DNA of 64,000 bases from Microbacterium festucae (GCF_025421715.1 NZ_JAOEFC010000004.1:62001-126000); one strand, 5' to 3'. Counted from the stretch's first letter, positions 32,620 through 43,597 are shown. Notes: generated by a model from the letters alone, not told the origin. Numbers and translations are program-made.

Positions 32620-33224
32620 TCCGGCGCCGCGCCCGCGTTCCCCGCCAGGTGCGGCAGCACCGTGTCGACGAGGGATGCCGTGGCTCCCGGCGCCGGCGGC
32701 GTGCGACGCAGCACGCGGATGACCACGACACCGACGAGCGCGTCGACGGCCGCGTCGATGTCGGTGTGCGGGGGCAGCGCCCCGCGTTCCCGCGCCCGCA
32801 CGAGCCACTCCGTGAGCATGCGCTGACCGGGCAGGGCGGCGTCGAGGCGCCGACCGATGACCGCATCTTCGGCCGCCGCGGCGATCATGTAGCGGGTGAG
32901 CGCGGTCTCTTCGGGGGCGAGGGCGAGCACGGGCTCGAGCCAGGCGATCAGGTCGTGTCGCAGGTCGCCGGTGTCGACGGGTTCGGGCTCGAACGGGGTG
33001 AGCAGCCCCTCGAGCAGCGCCTCGGCGACCAGGGCGCTCTTGGAGGGCCACCACCGGTAGATGGTCGGCTTGCCGACGCCGGCTGCCGCGGCGATCCCCT
33101 CGATGGTGAGCTGATCCCACCCGCGTTCGGCGAGCTGGGATGCCGTGGCCGCCAGGATCGCCATGCGGGCCGCCTCGCTGCGCACGGCCCCGCGTCCGCG
33201 CCCCGTCGCCGCCTGCCCTGCCAT
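32595..33224 (-). CDS. TetR/AcrR family repressor
   Basis: The protein has 209 residues. Start ATG at 33224: a TANNNT -10 (TACCGT, 33237-33232 minus) ends seven bases before it, so a leaderless mRNA is likely, and longer extensions are not needed. The helix-turn-helix contains AERGWDQLTIEGIAAAAGVG and KPTIYRWWPSKSALVAEALL. A C-terminal ligand domain with LVGVVVIRVLRRTP follows (TetR_C_11-like). It is divergent from the KstD-like dehydrogenase, with a palindrome between them, so it probably represses that gene and itself. Confidence 0.92.
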   Translation of the reverse strand: MAGQAATGRGRGAVRSEAARMAILAATASQLAERGWDQLTIEGIAAAAGVGKPTIYRWWPSKSALVAEALLEGLLTPFEPEPVDTGDLRHDLIAWLEPVLALAPEETALTRYMIAAAAEDAVIGRRLDAALPGQRMLTEWLVRARERGALPPHTDIDAAVDALVGVVVIRVLRRTPPAPGATASLVDTVLPHLAGNAGAAPDQSKPRSR

Positions 33225-33231
33225 GTCGCCG

Positions 33232-33270
33232 ACGGTAGCAATATTCACGGAACGGTCCGTTACGTAATAT
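33232..33270. promoter_or_regulatory. Divergent tetR / FAD dehydrogenase promoters with shared operator
   Basis: AACGGTCCGTT (33251-33261) is a perfect 11-bp palindrome. It covers the -35 of tetR (-10 TACCGT at 33237-33232, minus strand) and the spacer of the plus-strand promoter (-10 TAATAT at 33265-33270). One bound repressor would block both directions. Confidence 0.75.
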
Positions 33271-33297
33271 GAGGGCGTCATCGATCAAGGAGGATTC

Positions 33298-35052
33298 ATG
33301 GCCGCTTCCGACGCCGTACCCGACGCCGCGTCCCCGTCCGCCCCCGCGGCCCCCGCCGCGCCCGCTGCCGCCGAGGCCCACGCTCCCGCAGCCGCGCCCG
33401 CCCCCGCGGCGGCCCCCGGGCCGTCGGCATCCGCCCTCGAGTACGACGTGGTCGTCGTGGGATCGGGCGCGGCCGCCTTCGCCTGCGCGCTCGGTGCGCT
33501 GGATGAGGGCCTGAGCGTGCTGATGGTCGAGAGCACCGACCGCTTCGGGGGCAACACTGCGATGTCGGGCGGTGGGCTGTGGCTGCCCCACAGCCCCGTG
33601 ATGCAGCGCGAGGGCGCCCGCGATTCCCGCGAAGAGGCGCTGCGCTATCTCGACGCGACTGTGGGCGAGCCGGGCGTCTCGTCGAACCGGGCGCGCAAAG
33701 AGGCCTTCGTCGACGGCGTCGCCGACTTCGTGCTCACGACCGAGCGCTACGGGTTCGAGTGGATTCGCGCGGCCGCCTACCCCGACTACTACCCCGAGGC
33801 GCCCGGCGGCAAGATCGGTCGTTCGATCGAGCTGCGACCGTTCGACGCGAAGCTGATCGGCCACTGGCGCAAGAAGTCGCGGGCGCTGCTGCCGTTCCCG
33901 ATGCTCAACAGCGACATGTACCGGCTCGGCCGGGCATGGTCGACCTGGTCGGGCTTCTGGCAGGGGGTGCGGCTGGTGTTCCGCACGCTGGGCGGACTCG
34001 TGCGCGGGCGGATGCTGCTGGGCATGGGCGGCGCGCTGGCCGCGGCGCTGGCGAAAGTCGTCGTGGTCGACGGCAAGGTGCCGCTGTGGCTCAACGCCCC
34101 CGCACGCCGGCTGGTCGTCGAGGGCGACCGCGTCGTCGGCGTCGAGGTCGAGCGCGGCGGTGAGACCGTCACCGTGCGGGCGCGGCGTGGCGTGATGCTG
34201 GCGGCGGGCGGGTTCGACCGCGACAAGGAGCGGCGCAAGCGGCTGCAGGGCGTCGAGGGGAATCCGGCCGGCTCACCGGGTGCGCTCGGCGGTGGCATCG
34301 ACATGGCCGTCGAGGTCGGCGCGGCGCTGGAGTACATGGACGACGCGTGGTGGGGCGCCACGGTGCGGCCGGTCGAGGGCGGGCTCAGCTCGTTCATCGT
34401 GGGGGAGCGGTCGATGCCGTACTCGATCATCGTCGACAAGGAGGGGCGCCGCTTCGCGAACGAGTCGGAGTCGTACGTCGACCTCGGCCACCACATGCTC
34501 GAACACGACGGCGCCGTCGGCCCGTACTGGTTCATCCTCGACCGCCGTTACACGAAGCGGTACTTCCTCACCTTCGCGGCCGAGCCCGGCGCGGCGAAGA
34601 AGATGGCCGCGCAGGGCATCAAGGTGACCGCTCCGACCCTCGACGAGCTCGCGGCGAAGATCGGCGTCGACCGGGCGGTGTTCCTCGCCGAGGTCGACAC
34701 GTTCAACGGGTATGCGCGCACCGGACGCGACCAGGACTTCCACCGCGGCGACTCCGCGTACGACCGCTACTACGGCGACCCCACCATCCACCCGAACAAC
34801 AACCTCGCTCCCCTCCAACGCGGACCGTTCACCGCCTACGAGGTCGTCATCGGCGACCTCGGCACGAAGGGCGGCGTCGTCACCGATGCGCACGCGCGGG
34901 CGCTGCGCGCCGACGGCTCGGTGATCGAGGGCCTCTACTCGGCGGGCAACAACTCCGCCGCGGTCATGGGGCACACCTATCCCGGCCCCGGCTCCACCCT
35001 CGGCCCCGCGAGCGTCTTCGGCCTCATCGCCGCCCGCCACATGGCCCGCTGA
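33298..35052 (+). CDS. FAD-binding dehydrogenase (3-ketosteroid delta-1-dehydrogenase / fumarate reductase-like)
   Basis: The protein has 584 residues, with a strong AAGGAGG five bases upstream. Residues ~2-46 are an Ala/Pro-rich stretch not found in the family. Then come the FAD Rossmann motif YDVVVVGSGAAAFACAL, NTAMSGGGLWLPHS, the second FAD segment VMLAAGGFDRD, and the C-terminal GVVTDAHARAL, GLYSAGNNSAAVMGHTYPGPGSTLGPASVFG. This layout matches KstD-like flavoproteins that introduce a double bond next to a ketone. The substrate is unknown; no other steroid genes are nearby. Control by the divergent TetR is likely. Confidence 0.88.
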   Translation: MAASDAVPDAASPSAPAAPAAPAAAEAHAPAAAPAPAAAPGPSASALEYDVVVVGSGAAAFACALGALDEGLSVLMVESTDRFGGNTAMSGGGLWLPHSPVMQREGARDSREEALRYLDATVGEPGVSSNRARKEAFVDGVADFVLTTERYGFEWIRAAAYPDYYPEAPGGKIGRSIELRPFDAKLIGHWRKKSRALLPFPMLNSDMYRLGRAWSTWSGFWQGVRLVFRTLGGLVRGRMLLGMGGALAAALAKVVVVDGKVPLWLNAPARRLVVEGDRVVGVEVERGGETVTVRARRGVMLAAGGFDRDKERRKRLQGVEGNPAGSPGALGGGIDMAVEVGAALEYMDDAWWGATVRPVEGGLSSFIVGERSMPYSIIVDKEGRRFANESESYVDLGHHMLEHDGAVGPYWFILDRRYTKRYFLTFAAEPGAAKKMAAQGIKVTAPTLDELAAKIGVDRAVFLAEVDTFNGYARTGRDQDFHRGDSAYDRYYGDPTIHPNNNLAPLQRGPFTAYEVVIGDLGTKGGVVTDAHARALRADGSVIEGLYSAGNNSAAVMGHTYPGPGSTLGPASVFGLIAARHMAR

Positions 35053-35068
35053 CACCCCCCCCGCGGAT

Positions 35069-35151
35069 GCCGAGTGCACGAGGTGACGCCGAGCGAACGG
35101 CCTCGGGAGCGCCGGCATCCGGTGTTCTCGGCGGGAGGTCGTGCACTCGGC
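35069..35151. repeat. Nested palindromic element between convergent genes
   Basis: Outer arms GCCGAGTGCACGA (35069-35081) and TCGTGCACTCGGC (35139-35151) are perfect over 13 bp. Inside lie GCCGAGCGAAC (35088-35098) and GTTCTCGGC (35124-35132), a second imperfect pair. The nested design and GCCGAG ends resemble the element at 17838. It begins 16 bp after the FAD dehydrogenase stop and may serve as a bidirectional terminator for it and the convergent araD gene. Confidence 0.75.
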
Positions 35152-35209
35152 GTGCGGTGGCGGTGGTGCGGGGCAGAGCCTCAGGCGGCCGCGGGGAGCG
35201 AAGCGCGGG

Positions 35210-35932
35210 TCACCGGCGGTCGTCGGTGGTCTGGCCGTAGACGTTCTGGTACCGGTTGTAGAGGGCGTCGATCGATTCCTGAGGGATCGGGACGAGCTCG
35301 CCGCCCTGCCGGGCGAGGTGGACGGTGCGCGCGACGTCTTCGAGCATCACCGCGGCCTTCACGGCATCCTTCGCCGTCGCCCCGATCGTGAACGGCCCGT
35401 GGTTGCGCATCAACACCGCCCGCGACCGGTGCCCGGTCAACGTGTCCACGATGCCCCGACCGATCGAATCATCGCCGATGATCGCGAACGGACCCACCGG
35501 GATCGGACCCCCGAACTCATCGGCCATCGCCGTGATCACACACGGGATCTCCTCACCCCGCGCCGCCCACGCCACCGCATAATCCGAGTGCGTGTGCACC
35601 ACCCCGCCGACCTCCGGCATGTTCCGGTACACATACGCGTGCGCCGCGGTATCCGACGACGGCGACCGGTCACTGCCGGGCGTTCCCGCCACGACATTCC
35701 CGTCCAGATCGCACAGGATCATGTTCTCCGGCGCGAGATCGTCGTACGAGACACCCGACGGCTTGATCACGAACAGATCCGCATCCGGCACCCGGCCCGA
35801 CACGTTCCCCCCGGTCCACACCACCAGCCCGTACCGCACCAACTCCGCATGCAGCCCCGCCACCTCAGCCCGCGTCCGCGCAATCGCAACCTCGGTGCGG
35901 GCAAGGTCGGCGGCGGCGCTGCGGTGATCCAT
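35210..35932 (-). CDS. araD: L-ribulose-5-phosphate 4-epimerase
   Basis: The protein has 240 residues from the ATG at 35932, chosen because TAACAT (minus strand) fits a TANNNT -10 ending seven bases upstream, giving a leaderless mRNA. An ATG three codons earlier is possible. Class II aldolase motifs: WTGGNVSGR, KPSGVSYDDL, SDTAAHAYVYRNMPEV, zinc ligands in VHTHSDYA, MRNHGPFTIG. It interconverts L-ribulose-5-P and D-xylulose-5-P. No araA or araB is next to it, so it may also serve L-xylulose or ascorbate-type routes as SgbE/UlaF relatives do. Confidence 0.93.
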   Translation of the reverse strand: MDHRSAAADLARTEVAIARTRAEVAGLHAELVRYGLVVWTGGNVSGRVPDADLFVIKPSGVSYDDLAPENMILCDLDGNVVAGTPGSDRSPSSDTAAHAYVYRNMPEVGGVVHTHSDYAVAWAARGEEIPCVITAMADEFGGPIPVGPFAIIGDDSIGRGIVDTLTGHRSRAVLMRNHGPFTIGATAKDAVKAAVMLEDVARTVHLARQGGELVPIPQESIDALYNRYQNVYGQTTDDRR

Positions 35933-35940
35933 GGCCGACA

Positions 35941-35954
35941 TGTTACCGGTAACA
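35941..35954. promoter_or_regulatory. Perfect palindromic operator TGTTACCGGTAACA upstream of araD
   Basis: A 14-bp perfect palindrome whose gene-proximal half contains the presumed -10 (TAACAT, minus strand). It closely resembles the LacI/GalR-type site of E. coli gluconate repressor (ATGTTACCGGTAACAT, from memory). No LacI-family gene lies in the window, so a distant regulator is implied. Confidence 0.75.
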
Positions 35955-35998
35955 GGATGCCGGCGCGAGAGGCCGGGCCGGCGACCGGATGCCGGCGG

Positions 35999-36343
35999 TC
36001 AGCCCCTCACGGCGCTGACGACCACGACGGCGACACCCAGCGCCGCGGCGCCCCCGGCGACGGCCGCCGTCAGCGCCAGGAGCCCGGCCCCCGGCATCCG
36101 GGCCCGATCGCCGTCGTTCAGCAGCAGACGGGTGCCGACGCGGTAGCGGCGCCGTGCCCCCAGCCACATCGCGGCCGCCACGAGCAGCCCGACCATGCCG
36201 ACGACGATCCACCACGGGTCGCCGAAGGCCAGCGGCAGCATCCGCATGCTCACGATGGCGCCCACCCCCAGCGCCAGCGCGGTGCGCCGCCAGGCCAGCT
36301 CGGTGCGCTCGGGCTGCAGCCCCGGGTCGAACAGCGCGCTCAC
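35999..36343 (-). CDS. DUF202 family small membrane protein
   Basis: The protein has 114 residues and a GTG start overlapping the upstream stop as GTGA. The family signature is the N-terminal PERTELAWRRTALALGVGA, followed by two further membrane helices (three in total) and a loop with ARRRYRVGTRLL. Function is unknown; DUF202 proteins are short inner-membrane proteins, often in pairs as here. It is the second gene of a two-gene minus-strand unit. Confidence 0.88.
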   Translation of the reverse strand: MSALFDPGLQPERTELAWRRTALALGVGAIVSMRMLPLAFGDPWWIVVGMVGLLVAAAMWLGARRRYRVGTRLLLNDGDRARMPGAGLLALTAAVAGGAAALGVAVVVVSAVRG

Positions 36344-36708
36344 CGCAGCAGCACCGACAGCAGCACGAGCACGCCGGCGGCGGTCACGGCGACCCCCAGC
36401 AGCGGGCCCATCAGCGAGGCGGGCAGCGGCGTTCCCAGCCGCAGGGCACGTTCGGTGCGCGCCCAGTTGGTCCAGGCGAGGGCCGAGGTCGCCAGCGCCG
36501 CGATCACCAGCACGAGGGATGCCGCGAGTCGCAGCCCCGGATGCAGATCGAGCCCCAGCACCTCGAGCGCCACCCCGCCGGCCAGCAGGGCCAGGGCCGT
36601 GCGGATCCAGGCGAGGAAGGTGCGCTCGTTCGCGAGCGAGAACCGGGCGTCGGGCTCGTCGCCGCGGGTGTACACCGACGCGGGGAACCGCTCGGGGGTT
36701 CTGCTCAT
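36340..36708 (-). CDS. DUF202 (YidH-like) small membrane protein
   Basis: The protein has 122 residues, with GGAGGAG about six bases upstream of the ATG. The signature RFSLANERTFLAWIRTALALLAGGVAL is that of YidH-type DUF202. Three membrane helices are expected. It is translationally coupled to a second, divergent DUF202 gene, so the two may form a heteromeric membrane complex. Function is not established. Confidence 0.9.
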   Translation of the reverse strand: MSRTPERFPASVYTRGDEPDARFSLANERTFLAWIRTALALLAGGVALEVLGLDLHPGLRLAASLVLVIAALATSALAWTNWARTERALRLGTPLPASLMGPLLGVAVTAAGVLVLLSVLLR

Positions 36709-36838
36709 GCGTGCTCCTCCGCTCGCCCCCATCCTCGCGCCGCGCGAGCGCCCGCCACAACTCCGCGCGCCCGCGCCCGCACCCGCGCGCCCGCACCGGC
36801 GCGCCCGCACCCGCGCACCCGCGCGCGCCGCGCTCCGC

Positions 36839-39223
<2,385 letters not shown>

Positions 39224-39258
39224 GGGATTCTCTTTTCTTCGCGGGCCCGTCGTGCGGG

Positions 39259-40116
39259 TCAGGAGCGGAGTTTCAGGGTTTGCAGGATGACGGCGGACAT
39301 CTCTTCGACGCTCTTGGTCGACGAGTTCAGGAACGGCACGCGGTTGCGGCGGTAGAGGTCTTCCGCGCGCCGGAGCTCGAGGGTGCACTGCGCGAGGCTC
39401 GCGTAGGTGGAGTGGGGGCGCCGTTCGTGGCGCACCTGGCTCAGACGCAGCGGGGTGGTGGTCAGGCCGAAGCAGCGCGCGGCGTACTTCTGCACCAGCG
39501 GCGGCAGGGCGTCGGTGGGGAAGTCGTCGTCGGTGAGCGGGTAGTTGGCCACCAGCAGCCCGTACTGCAGGGCGAGGTACATCGTCGTCGGGGTCTTCCC
39601 GCAGCGGCTCGGGGCCACGATGATCACGTCGGCGATGTCGAGGGCGCGCGCGCTCTGCCCGTCGTCGTGCTCGATCGCGTACTCGACGGCCCGCATGCGC
39701 GCGAAGTAGTGCTCGGTGTCGCCGAGGGTGTGGAACTGCCCGAGCTGCTCGGATGCCGTCGTGCCGAGCGTCTGCTCCAGTTCGGTCAGGTGCCCGCCGA
39801 GCAGGTCGATGCGGGTGGCCGGTGCGCCGGCGAGCACCGCGCCGACGGCGGCGTTCTTGATGGTCGTGAAGACGATGGGCTGCAGTCCGGACGCCGCGGC
39901 GGCGGCGATGTCGGAGACGACGTGCGCGGCGCCGGCGGGCGTGTCGACGAAGGGGATCGTGTGACGTTGGAACCGGAAGCCGGGGAAGTTCGCCAGCAGC
40001 GCCCGGCCCAGGGTCTCGGCGGTGATCCCGGTGCTGTCGGAGACGAAGAACGCGGCGCGCGTCGCCACCGGCGCGGCGGCACCGGCGGCGCGGTCGACGA
40101 GAGGATCGGCGGTCAT
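39259..40116 (-). CDS. ppsR: Pyruvate, water dikinase regulatory protein (PPSR, DUF299)
   Basis: The protein has 285 residues. Motifs: [21 protein letters not shown] at the N-terminus, the P-loop APSRCGKT at ~168-175, [19 protein letters not shown], and the C-terminal [16 protein letters not shown]. By family it is a bifunctional kinase and pyrophosphorylase that switches PEP synthase off and on by phosphorylating a threonine next to its active-site histidine. It is directly upstream of ppsA. A minus-strand TAGCGT at 40128-40123 ends six bases before the ATG, suggesting a leaderless operon transcript. Confidence 0.95.
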   Translation of the reverse strand: MTADPLVDRAAGAAAPVATRAAFFVSDSTGITAETLGRALLANFPGFRFQRHTIPFVDTPAGAAHVVSDIAAAAASGLQPIVFTTIKNAAVGAVLAGAPATRIDLLGGHLTELEQTLGTTASEQLGQFHTLGDTEHYFARMRAVEYAIEHDDGQSARALDIADVIIVAPSRCGKTPTTMYLALQYGLLVANYPLTDDDFPTDALPPLVQKYAARCFGLTTTPLRLSQVRHERRPHSTYASLAQCTLELRRAEDLYRRNRVPFLNSSTKSVEEMSAVILQTLKLRS

Positions 40117-40122
40117 GGCTCG

Positions 40123-40128
40123 ACGCTA
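40123..40128 (-). promoter_or_regulatory. Leaderless -10 for ppsR-ppsA
   Basis: Minus-strand TAGCGT, a TANNNT -10, ends six bases before the ppsR ATG; no ribosome site is present. Confidence 0.45.
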
Positions 40129-40218
40129 GCGAGCCATCACAGCGTTCTTTCGCCCCTCAGGGGGTGAAGGATCGGGGATTCTTGCCGCTCGGGCAAAGAT
40201 GGGCGGCGGGCGCCGAGG

Positions 40219-41610
40219 TCAGGCCCGCGTCGTCCACAGTTCGTCGATGGGCACGTCGGCGCCGAGCACGTTCTCGGCGGCACGGTGCCCCGATCGCAGC
40301 GCGGCCGTGACGGTCGCCGGATCGTCGGTCCACGTCGCCTCGCCGGCCAGGTGCAGCACGCCCCCGACCGGGGTGGCGAGCAGGTCGTGGTCGGCCGGTC
40401 GGGCGCCGACGGTCATGAACGCGTACGACCCCCGGGCGAAGGGGTCGGCGCGCCAGGCGGTGACCTGCACGTGGGTGGGCGCCGGCACGGCATCCCCGTA
40501 GAGGCGTCGCAGTTCGGCGAGCACCGCGTCGCCCACCCGCTCGGGCTCCCAGTCGCGGATGGCGATCGCGGCGGGCCCGGCCGCGAAGGTGAGCAGGGTC
40601 GGGGTGCCGTGCAGGTCGGTGAGGTCGTACCAGGAGTGCCACCAGTGCGCCCCGGGGCCCTGCCGGCGGATGGCGTAGACGTCGGGCTCCCAGAACCGCT
40701 CGTCGAAGCGGAGGAACACCTTCTCGAAGTCGTTCATCTCGAGCCGTGACAGCGCACCGGCGACGGGCTCGGGGAGGGGCGGGTCGATGGTGAGGTCGCC
40801 GGCGGCGAGCACCCCGACCGGCACCGTGACCACCGCCTGCGCGCCGGCGAGGGTGCCGCGATCGCCGGTCACGCGCACGCCGGAGGCGTGCCACCGCACC
40901 TCGGTGACCACGTGCTGCAGGCGCACGTCGAGGTCGTCGGCCAGGTGCGCCGCCAGCCGGTCGTAACCGTCGGGGAAGACGACCTCGTCGCCGTCGACCG
41001 CGTCGTCGTCGAGGCCGTGGGCGTCGAGCCGCGTGCTGTGCACGCCGTACTGCTCCTCGCTGCGGTGCCGCAGGAACTCGCGCACCCGCTCGGTGCGCTC
41101 GCCGTCCCAGCCGAGAGTCGCCAGCGCGGTCTCGGCCGCGTCGTCGTAGGAGCTTCCCGCCGGGGCGGCGGCGATCGCGTCGGCCAGTGCCGCGTCGGCG
41201 GTGTGCACATCGTCGGTGAAGCGTCGCGCGTCGGCGTCGGACAGTCGGCGGTCGTCGGGTGCGTAGTAGGCGATCGGCCGGCTGTCGGGCTGGTAGCTGC
41301 CGACGGTGAACTCGCGCGTCGCCATGCCGAACGCGGCGGCCGCCGCGGCGACGGGGCTGTCGTCGACGCCGTGGATCCACGAGGCGCCGAGGTCGGTGAT
41401 GCGCCCGTCGGTGCGGTCGGTGCAGGTGCGCCCTCCGATGCGGTCACGGGCCTCGAGCACCACCACCCGCCGGCCGCGTGCGGCGAGCAGTCGGGCGGCG
41501 GCCAGGCCCGCGACCCCTGCTCCCACGACGACCACGTCGACCCGCTCAGCGGGCTCGCCGTCGGCCTCCCCGGCGGTGTGCGCGACGGTGTTCTCTGCGG
41601 TGATGTCCAC
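40219..41610 (-). CDS. Flavin monoamine oxidase family protein
   Basis: The protein has 463 residues, GTG start with GGGAG five bases upstream. FAD motifs: [19 protein letters not shown], the [10 protein letters not shown] ring motif and ASWIHG near the N-terminus, [14 protein letters not shown] in the middle, and [19 protein letters not shown] at the C-terminus. It is a soluble amine oxidase relative of putrescine/polyamine and tyramine oxidases. Products would be an aldehyde, ammonia and H2O2. No immediate operon partner. The divergent MarR gene at 41709 may be its regulator. Substrate not determined. Confidence 0.93.
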   Translation of the reverse strand: MDITAENTVAHTAGEADGEPAERVDVVVVGAGVAGLAAARLLAARGRRVVVLEARDRIGGRTCTDRTDGRITDLGASWIHGVDDSPVAAAAAAFGMATREFTVGSYQPDSRPIAYYAPDDRRLSDADARRFTDDVHTADAALADAIAAAPAGSSYDDAAETALATLGWDGERTERVREFLRHRSEEQYGVHSTRLDAHGLDDDAVDGDEVVFPDGYDRLAAHLADDLDVRLQHVVTEVRWHASGVRVTGDRGTLAGAQAVVTVPVGVLAAGDLTIDPPLPEPVAGALSRLEMNDFEKVFLRFDERFWEPDVYAIRRQGPGAHWWHSWYDLTDLHGTPTLLTFAAGPAAIAIRDWEPERVGDAVLAELRRLYGDAVPAPTHVQVTAWRADPFARGSYAFMTVGARPADHDLLATPVGGVLHLAGEATWTDDPATVTAALRSGHRAAENVLGADVPIDELWTTRA

Positions 41611-41695
41611 GGTGCTCCCTGCGGCGCGCGATGGTCGGGAGGGCGACGCGCCGCCCGCGATCAGCGTAGCCAGCGTGTCGGCGCGTCGACACTGG

Positions 41696-41701
41696 TAGAT
41701 T
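41696..41701 (+). promoter_or_regulatory. Leaderless -10 for the plus-strand MarR gene
   Basis: TAGATT fits TANNNT and ends seven bases before the ATG at 41709. Confidence 0.45.
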
Positions 41702-41708
41702 CGCCCGA

Positions 41709-42194
41709 ATGGGGAGTGACGCGTCCTACTGGTTCGGCGACTCGGATGACGAGAAGCGCTCGACCACCGTGATGGAGGCCCTGCGGCTGTACCGTGCCGC
41801 AGAGGTCGCCATGCGGCGACGCACGCAGCGTTCGATGGACATGGGCGAGAACGAGCTGCTGGTACTGCGGTTCCTCACCCGCGCGCAGCTGCGTGACGAG
41901 CCGGTCACCCCGATGCACCTCAGCCGCTACCTCGGCATCACCTCGGCGTCGACGACGGCCCTCATCGACCGGCTCGAGAACTCGGGGCACGTGCAGCGCA
42001 CGCCCAACCCCACCGACCGGCGCAGCGTGCTGATCACCGTGAGCGAGAAGTCGGATGCCGAGATCCGTCACACCCTGGGCGGTATGCACGAGCGCATGAT
42101 GGCGGTCGTGCGCCACATGGATGAGACCGAACGGGATGCCGTCATCGCGTTCCTCGACGCCATGCGGGACGCCGTCGACGAGGTCGACGCCTGA
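41709..42194 (+). CDS. MarR-family regulator (paralogue 1)
   Basis: The protein has 161 residues. Winged-helix core: [12 protein letters not shown], then [20 protein letters not shown] and [19 protein letters not shown]. Helical dimerisation ends flank it. It has a leaderless-type start. It is divergent from the amine oxidase gene and convergent with a second MarR gene whose recognition helix ([20 protein letters not shown]) is nearly the same, so the two may bind similar operators. Confidence 0.92.
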   Translation: MGSDASYWFGDSDDEKRSTTVMEALRLYRAAEVAMRRRTQRSMDMGENELLVLRFLTRAQLRDEPVTPMHLSRYLGITSASTTALIDRLENSGHVQRTPNPTDRRSVLITVSEKSDAEIRHTLGGMHERMMAVVRHMDETERDAVIAFLDAMRDAVDEVDA

Positions 42195-42212
42195 CCGACG
42201 CCGCGAGGCGGA

Positions 42213-42701
42213 TCAGCCGATACGGCGGATCGGCTGCATCTCGCCGATGGCCTCGGCTTCGGCGGTGAGCCGGTCGAAGAACCCGACCACGGTGCGCCGC
42301 TCGCTGGCGGAGAGCTCCGATGACACGCGGCGCAGGGCGTCGGCGAACACCTCGAGCGAGGTGTCGACGGTGTCGTAGCCGCGCGGCGTCATCTGGATGT
42401 GCAGGCTGCGGCGATCGGAAGGGTGCCGTGCGCGCTGCACGACGCCGCTGCGCTCCAATCGGTCGAGCAGGGCCGTGGTCGATGCGGACGTGATGCCGAG
42501 ATGGCGGGCGATCAGCGTCGGGGTCACAGCCCGCTCGCTGTCGTTCTCGCTCATGAGGAATTGCACGATGCGCAACTCGTTGTCGGTCATGCCGCTGGCC
42601 TGACGGGCACGCGTGTGCATCGCGGCGTCCGCTGCGCGGTATCGCGCCAGGGCAGCCGTCACGCGCTGTTCTATGTCGTCGCTGGTGATGTCGTCGTCCA
42701 T
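42213..42701 (-). CDS. MarR-family regulator (paralogue 2)
   Basis: The protein has 162 residues, with GAGGA about eight bases before the ATG. Core: [48 protein letters not shown]. Tail to tail with the plus-strand MarR paralogue (18 bp apart), which suggests inverted gene duplication. Upstream, the inverted repeat at 42745-42762 is a likely operator shared with the divergent DUF7882-type gene. Confidence 0.92.
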   Translation of the reverse strand: MDDDITSDDIEQRVTAALARYRAADAAMHTRARQASGMTDNELRIVQFLMSENDSERAVTPTLIARHLGITSASTTALLDRLERSGVVQRARHPSDRRSLHIQMTPRGYDTVDTSLEVFADALRRVSSELSASERRTVVGFFDRLTAEAEAIGEMQPIRRIG

Positions 42702-42744
42702 GAATGTGTCCTCGTCGGTGTCACCACGATAGCAGATGGAAATG

Positions 42745-42762
42745 TAGTTTGACTAACTAGTT
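42745..42762. promoter_or_regulatory. Candidate MarR operator in a divergent promoter
   Basis: TAGTT-N5-AACTA (42745-42759) overlaps the palindrome AACTAGTT (42755-42762). This AT-rich patch stands out from the surrounding ~70% GC sequence and lies between the MarR gene and the small-gene cassette starting at 42885. Repeats such as TGCACTCGTTGCACCTCACTGC also lie in the remaining leader (about 42842-42863). Confidence 0.6.
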
Positions 42763-42884
42763 GTCGTGTGAGTAACGTTTCCACCATCGCAAAGTGCGAC
42801 GGGGATCACCACCCCTCGCACGGCGCACTACAGCACTTGACTGCACTCGTTGCACCTCACTGCAATTCACGAAGGGATCGACCG

Positions 42885-43229
42885 ATGGGACGTCTGTACT
42901 ACGGGAGCATGCCTGACCCGATCGAACTGCCCGATCGGATCCTGGCCCACCTGAAGGTCGTGATCTCGACCAAGCTGCGCCGCTCGGAGAGCTTCTCGCT
43001 GTCCTGGGAGCGGTCGTCGAGCCTCGATGGCGAGCGCTCCACCCTGTGGCTGCACTGCGCCATCCCGCTCCGCTTCGAGGTGTCCAGCGAAGCCGCCGGC
43101 GCCATCGACCGCGCCTACCTGAACGAGCTGGCCAAGGCCGCGAACTCGTCGGGCGGCATCGTGGTCGACCTCGACACCGCCGACGCGTGCGACATCGCCG
43201 CCCCCGCTGCGCTGGTGCGTGCGGCATGA
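42885..43229 (+). CDS. DUF7882-like small protein, copy 1
   Basis: The protein has 114 residues, with GAAGGGA upstream of the ATG. The N-terminal half aligns with the protein at 44034: LPDRILAHLKVVISTKLRRS here versus FDDRVLAHLQVVIGSKLRRG there, followed by a W-x-x-S and WLHC/WLNP strand and ANSSGGI/ANSPSGL. I associate this short MG-x-L-x-Y family with Microbacteriaceae; function is unknown. ATGA overlap couples it to the next gene. Confidence 0.75.
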   Translation: MGRLYYGSMPDPIELPDRILAHLKVVISTKLRRSESFSLSWERSSSLDGERSTLWLHCAIPLRFEVSSEAAGAIDRAYLNELAKAANSSGGIVVDLDTADACDIAAPAALVRAA

Positions 43230-43597
43230 GCCTCACCGCCGATCGCAGAGACGCCTCGGGCGCGCGCGCCGCCGGACTCGACCTCACCGCGACGCGTCGC
43301 GTGACGTGGGCCACGGTCGACACCGGGTTCCACGTCGCGAGCACCGACGGCGAGTTCGTCGGCTCCGTCTACGCCACCGAAGCGGGGTCGTTCGTCGCCT
43401 TCGACGGCACGTCGACCCCGATCGGCCGGTTCGACAGCCGCGCCGCCGCGCAGTCGGCGGTGGAGGCCTGGGAGCCTCCCGCTCAGCGTGCGCGCCGCAT
43501 CGCCTTCGACCGGGCGCTGTTGCCCACGGCGACCGTCTCGGCGGTCGTCGCGGTCGGGCTCACCGTGACGGCGGGCCTGCTGGCTCCACTGCTCTGA
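43226..43597 (+). CDS. Hypothetical protein with one C-terminal membrane helix
   Basis: The protein has 123 residues and its ATG overlaps the previous stop. The first ~90 residues form a soluble beta-rich region (TWATVDTGFHVASTDGEFVG, GSFVAFDGTSTPIGRFDS). One membrane helix, LLPTATVSAVVAVGLTVTAG, follows near the C-terminus, giving a tail-anchored topology. I do not recognise the family. The 3' 38 bases overlap the convergent gene at 43560. Confidence 0.7.
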   Translation: MSLTADRRDASGARAAGLDLTATRRVTWATVDTGFHVASTDGEFVGSVYATEAGSFVAFDGTSTPIGRFDSRAAAQSAVEAWEPPAQRARRIAFDRALLPTATVSAVVAVGLTVTAGLLAPLL

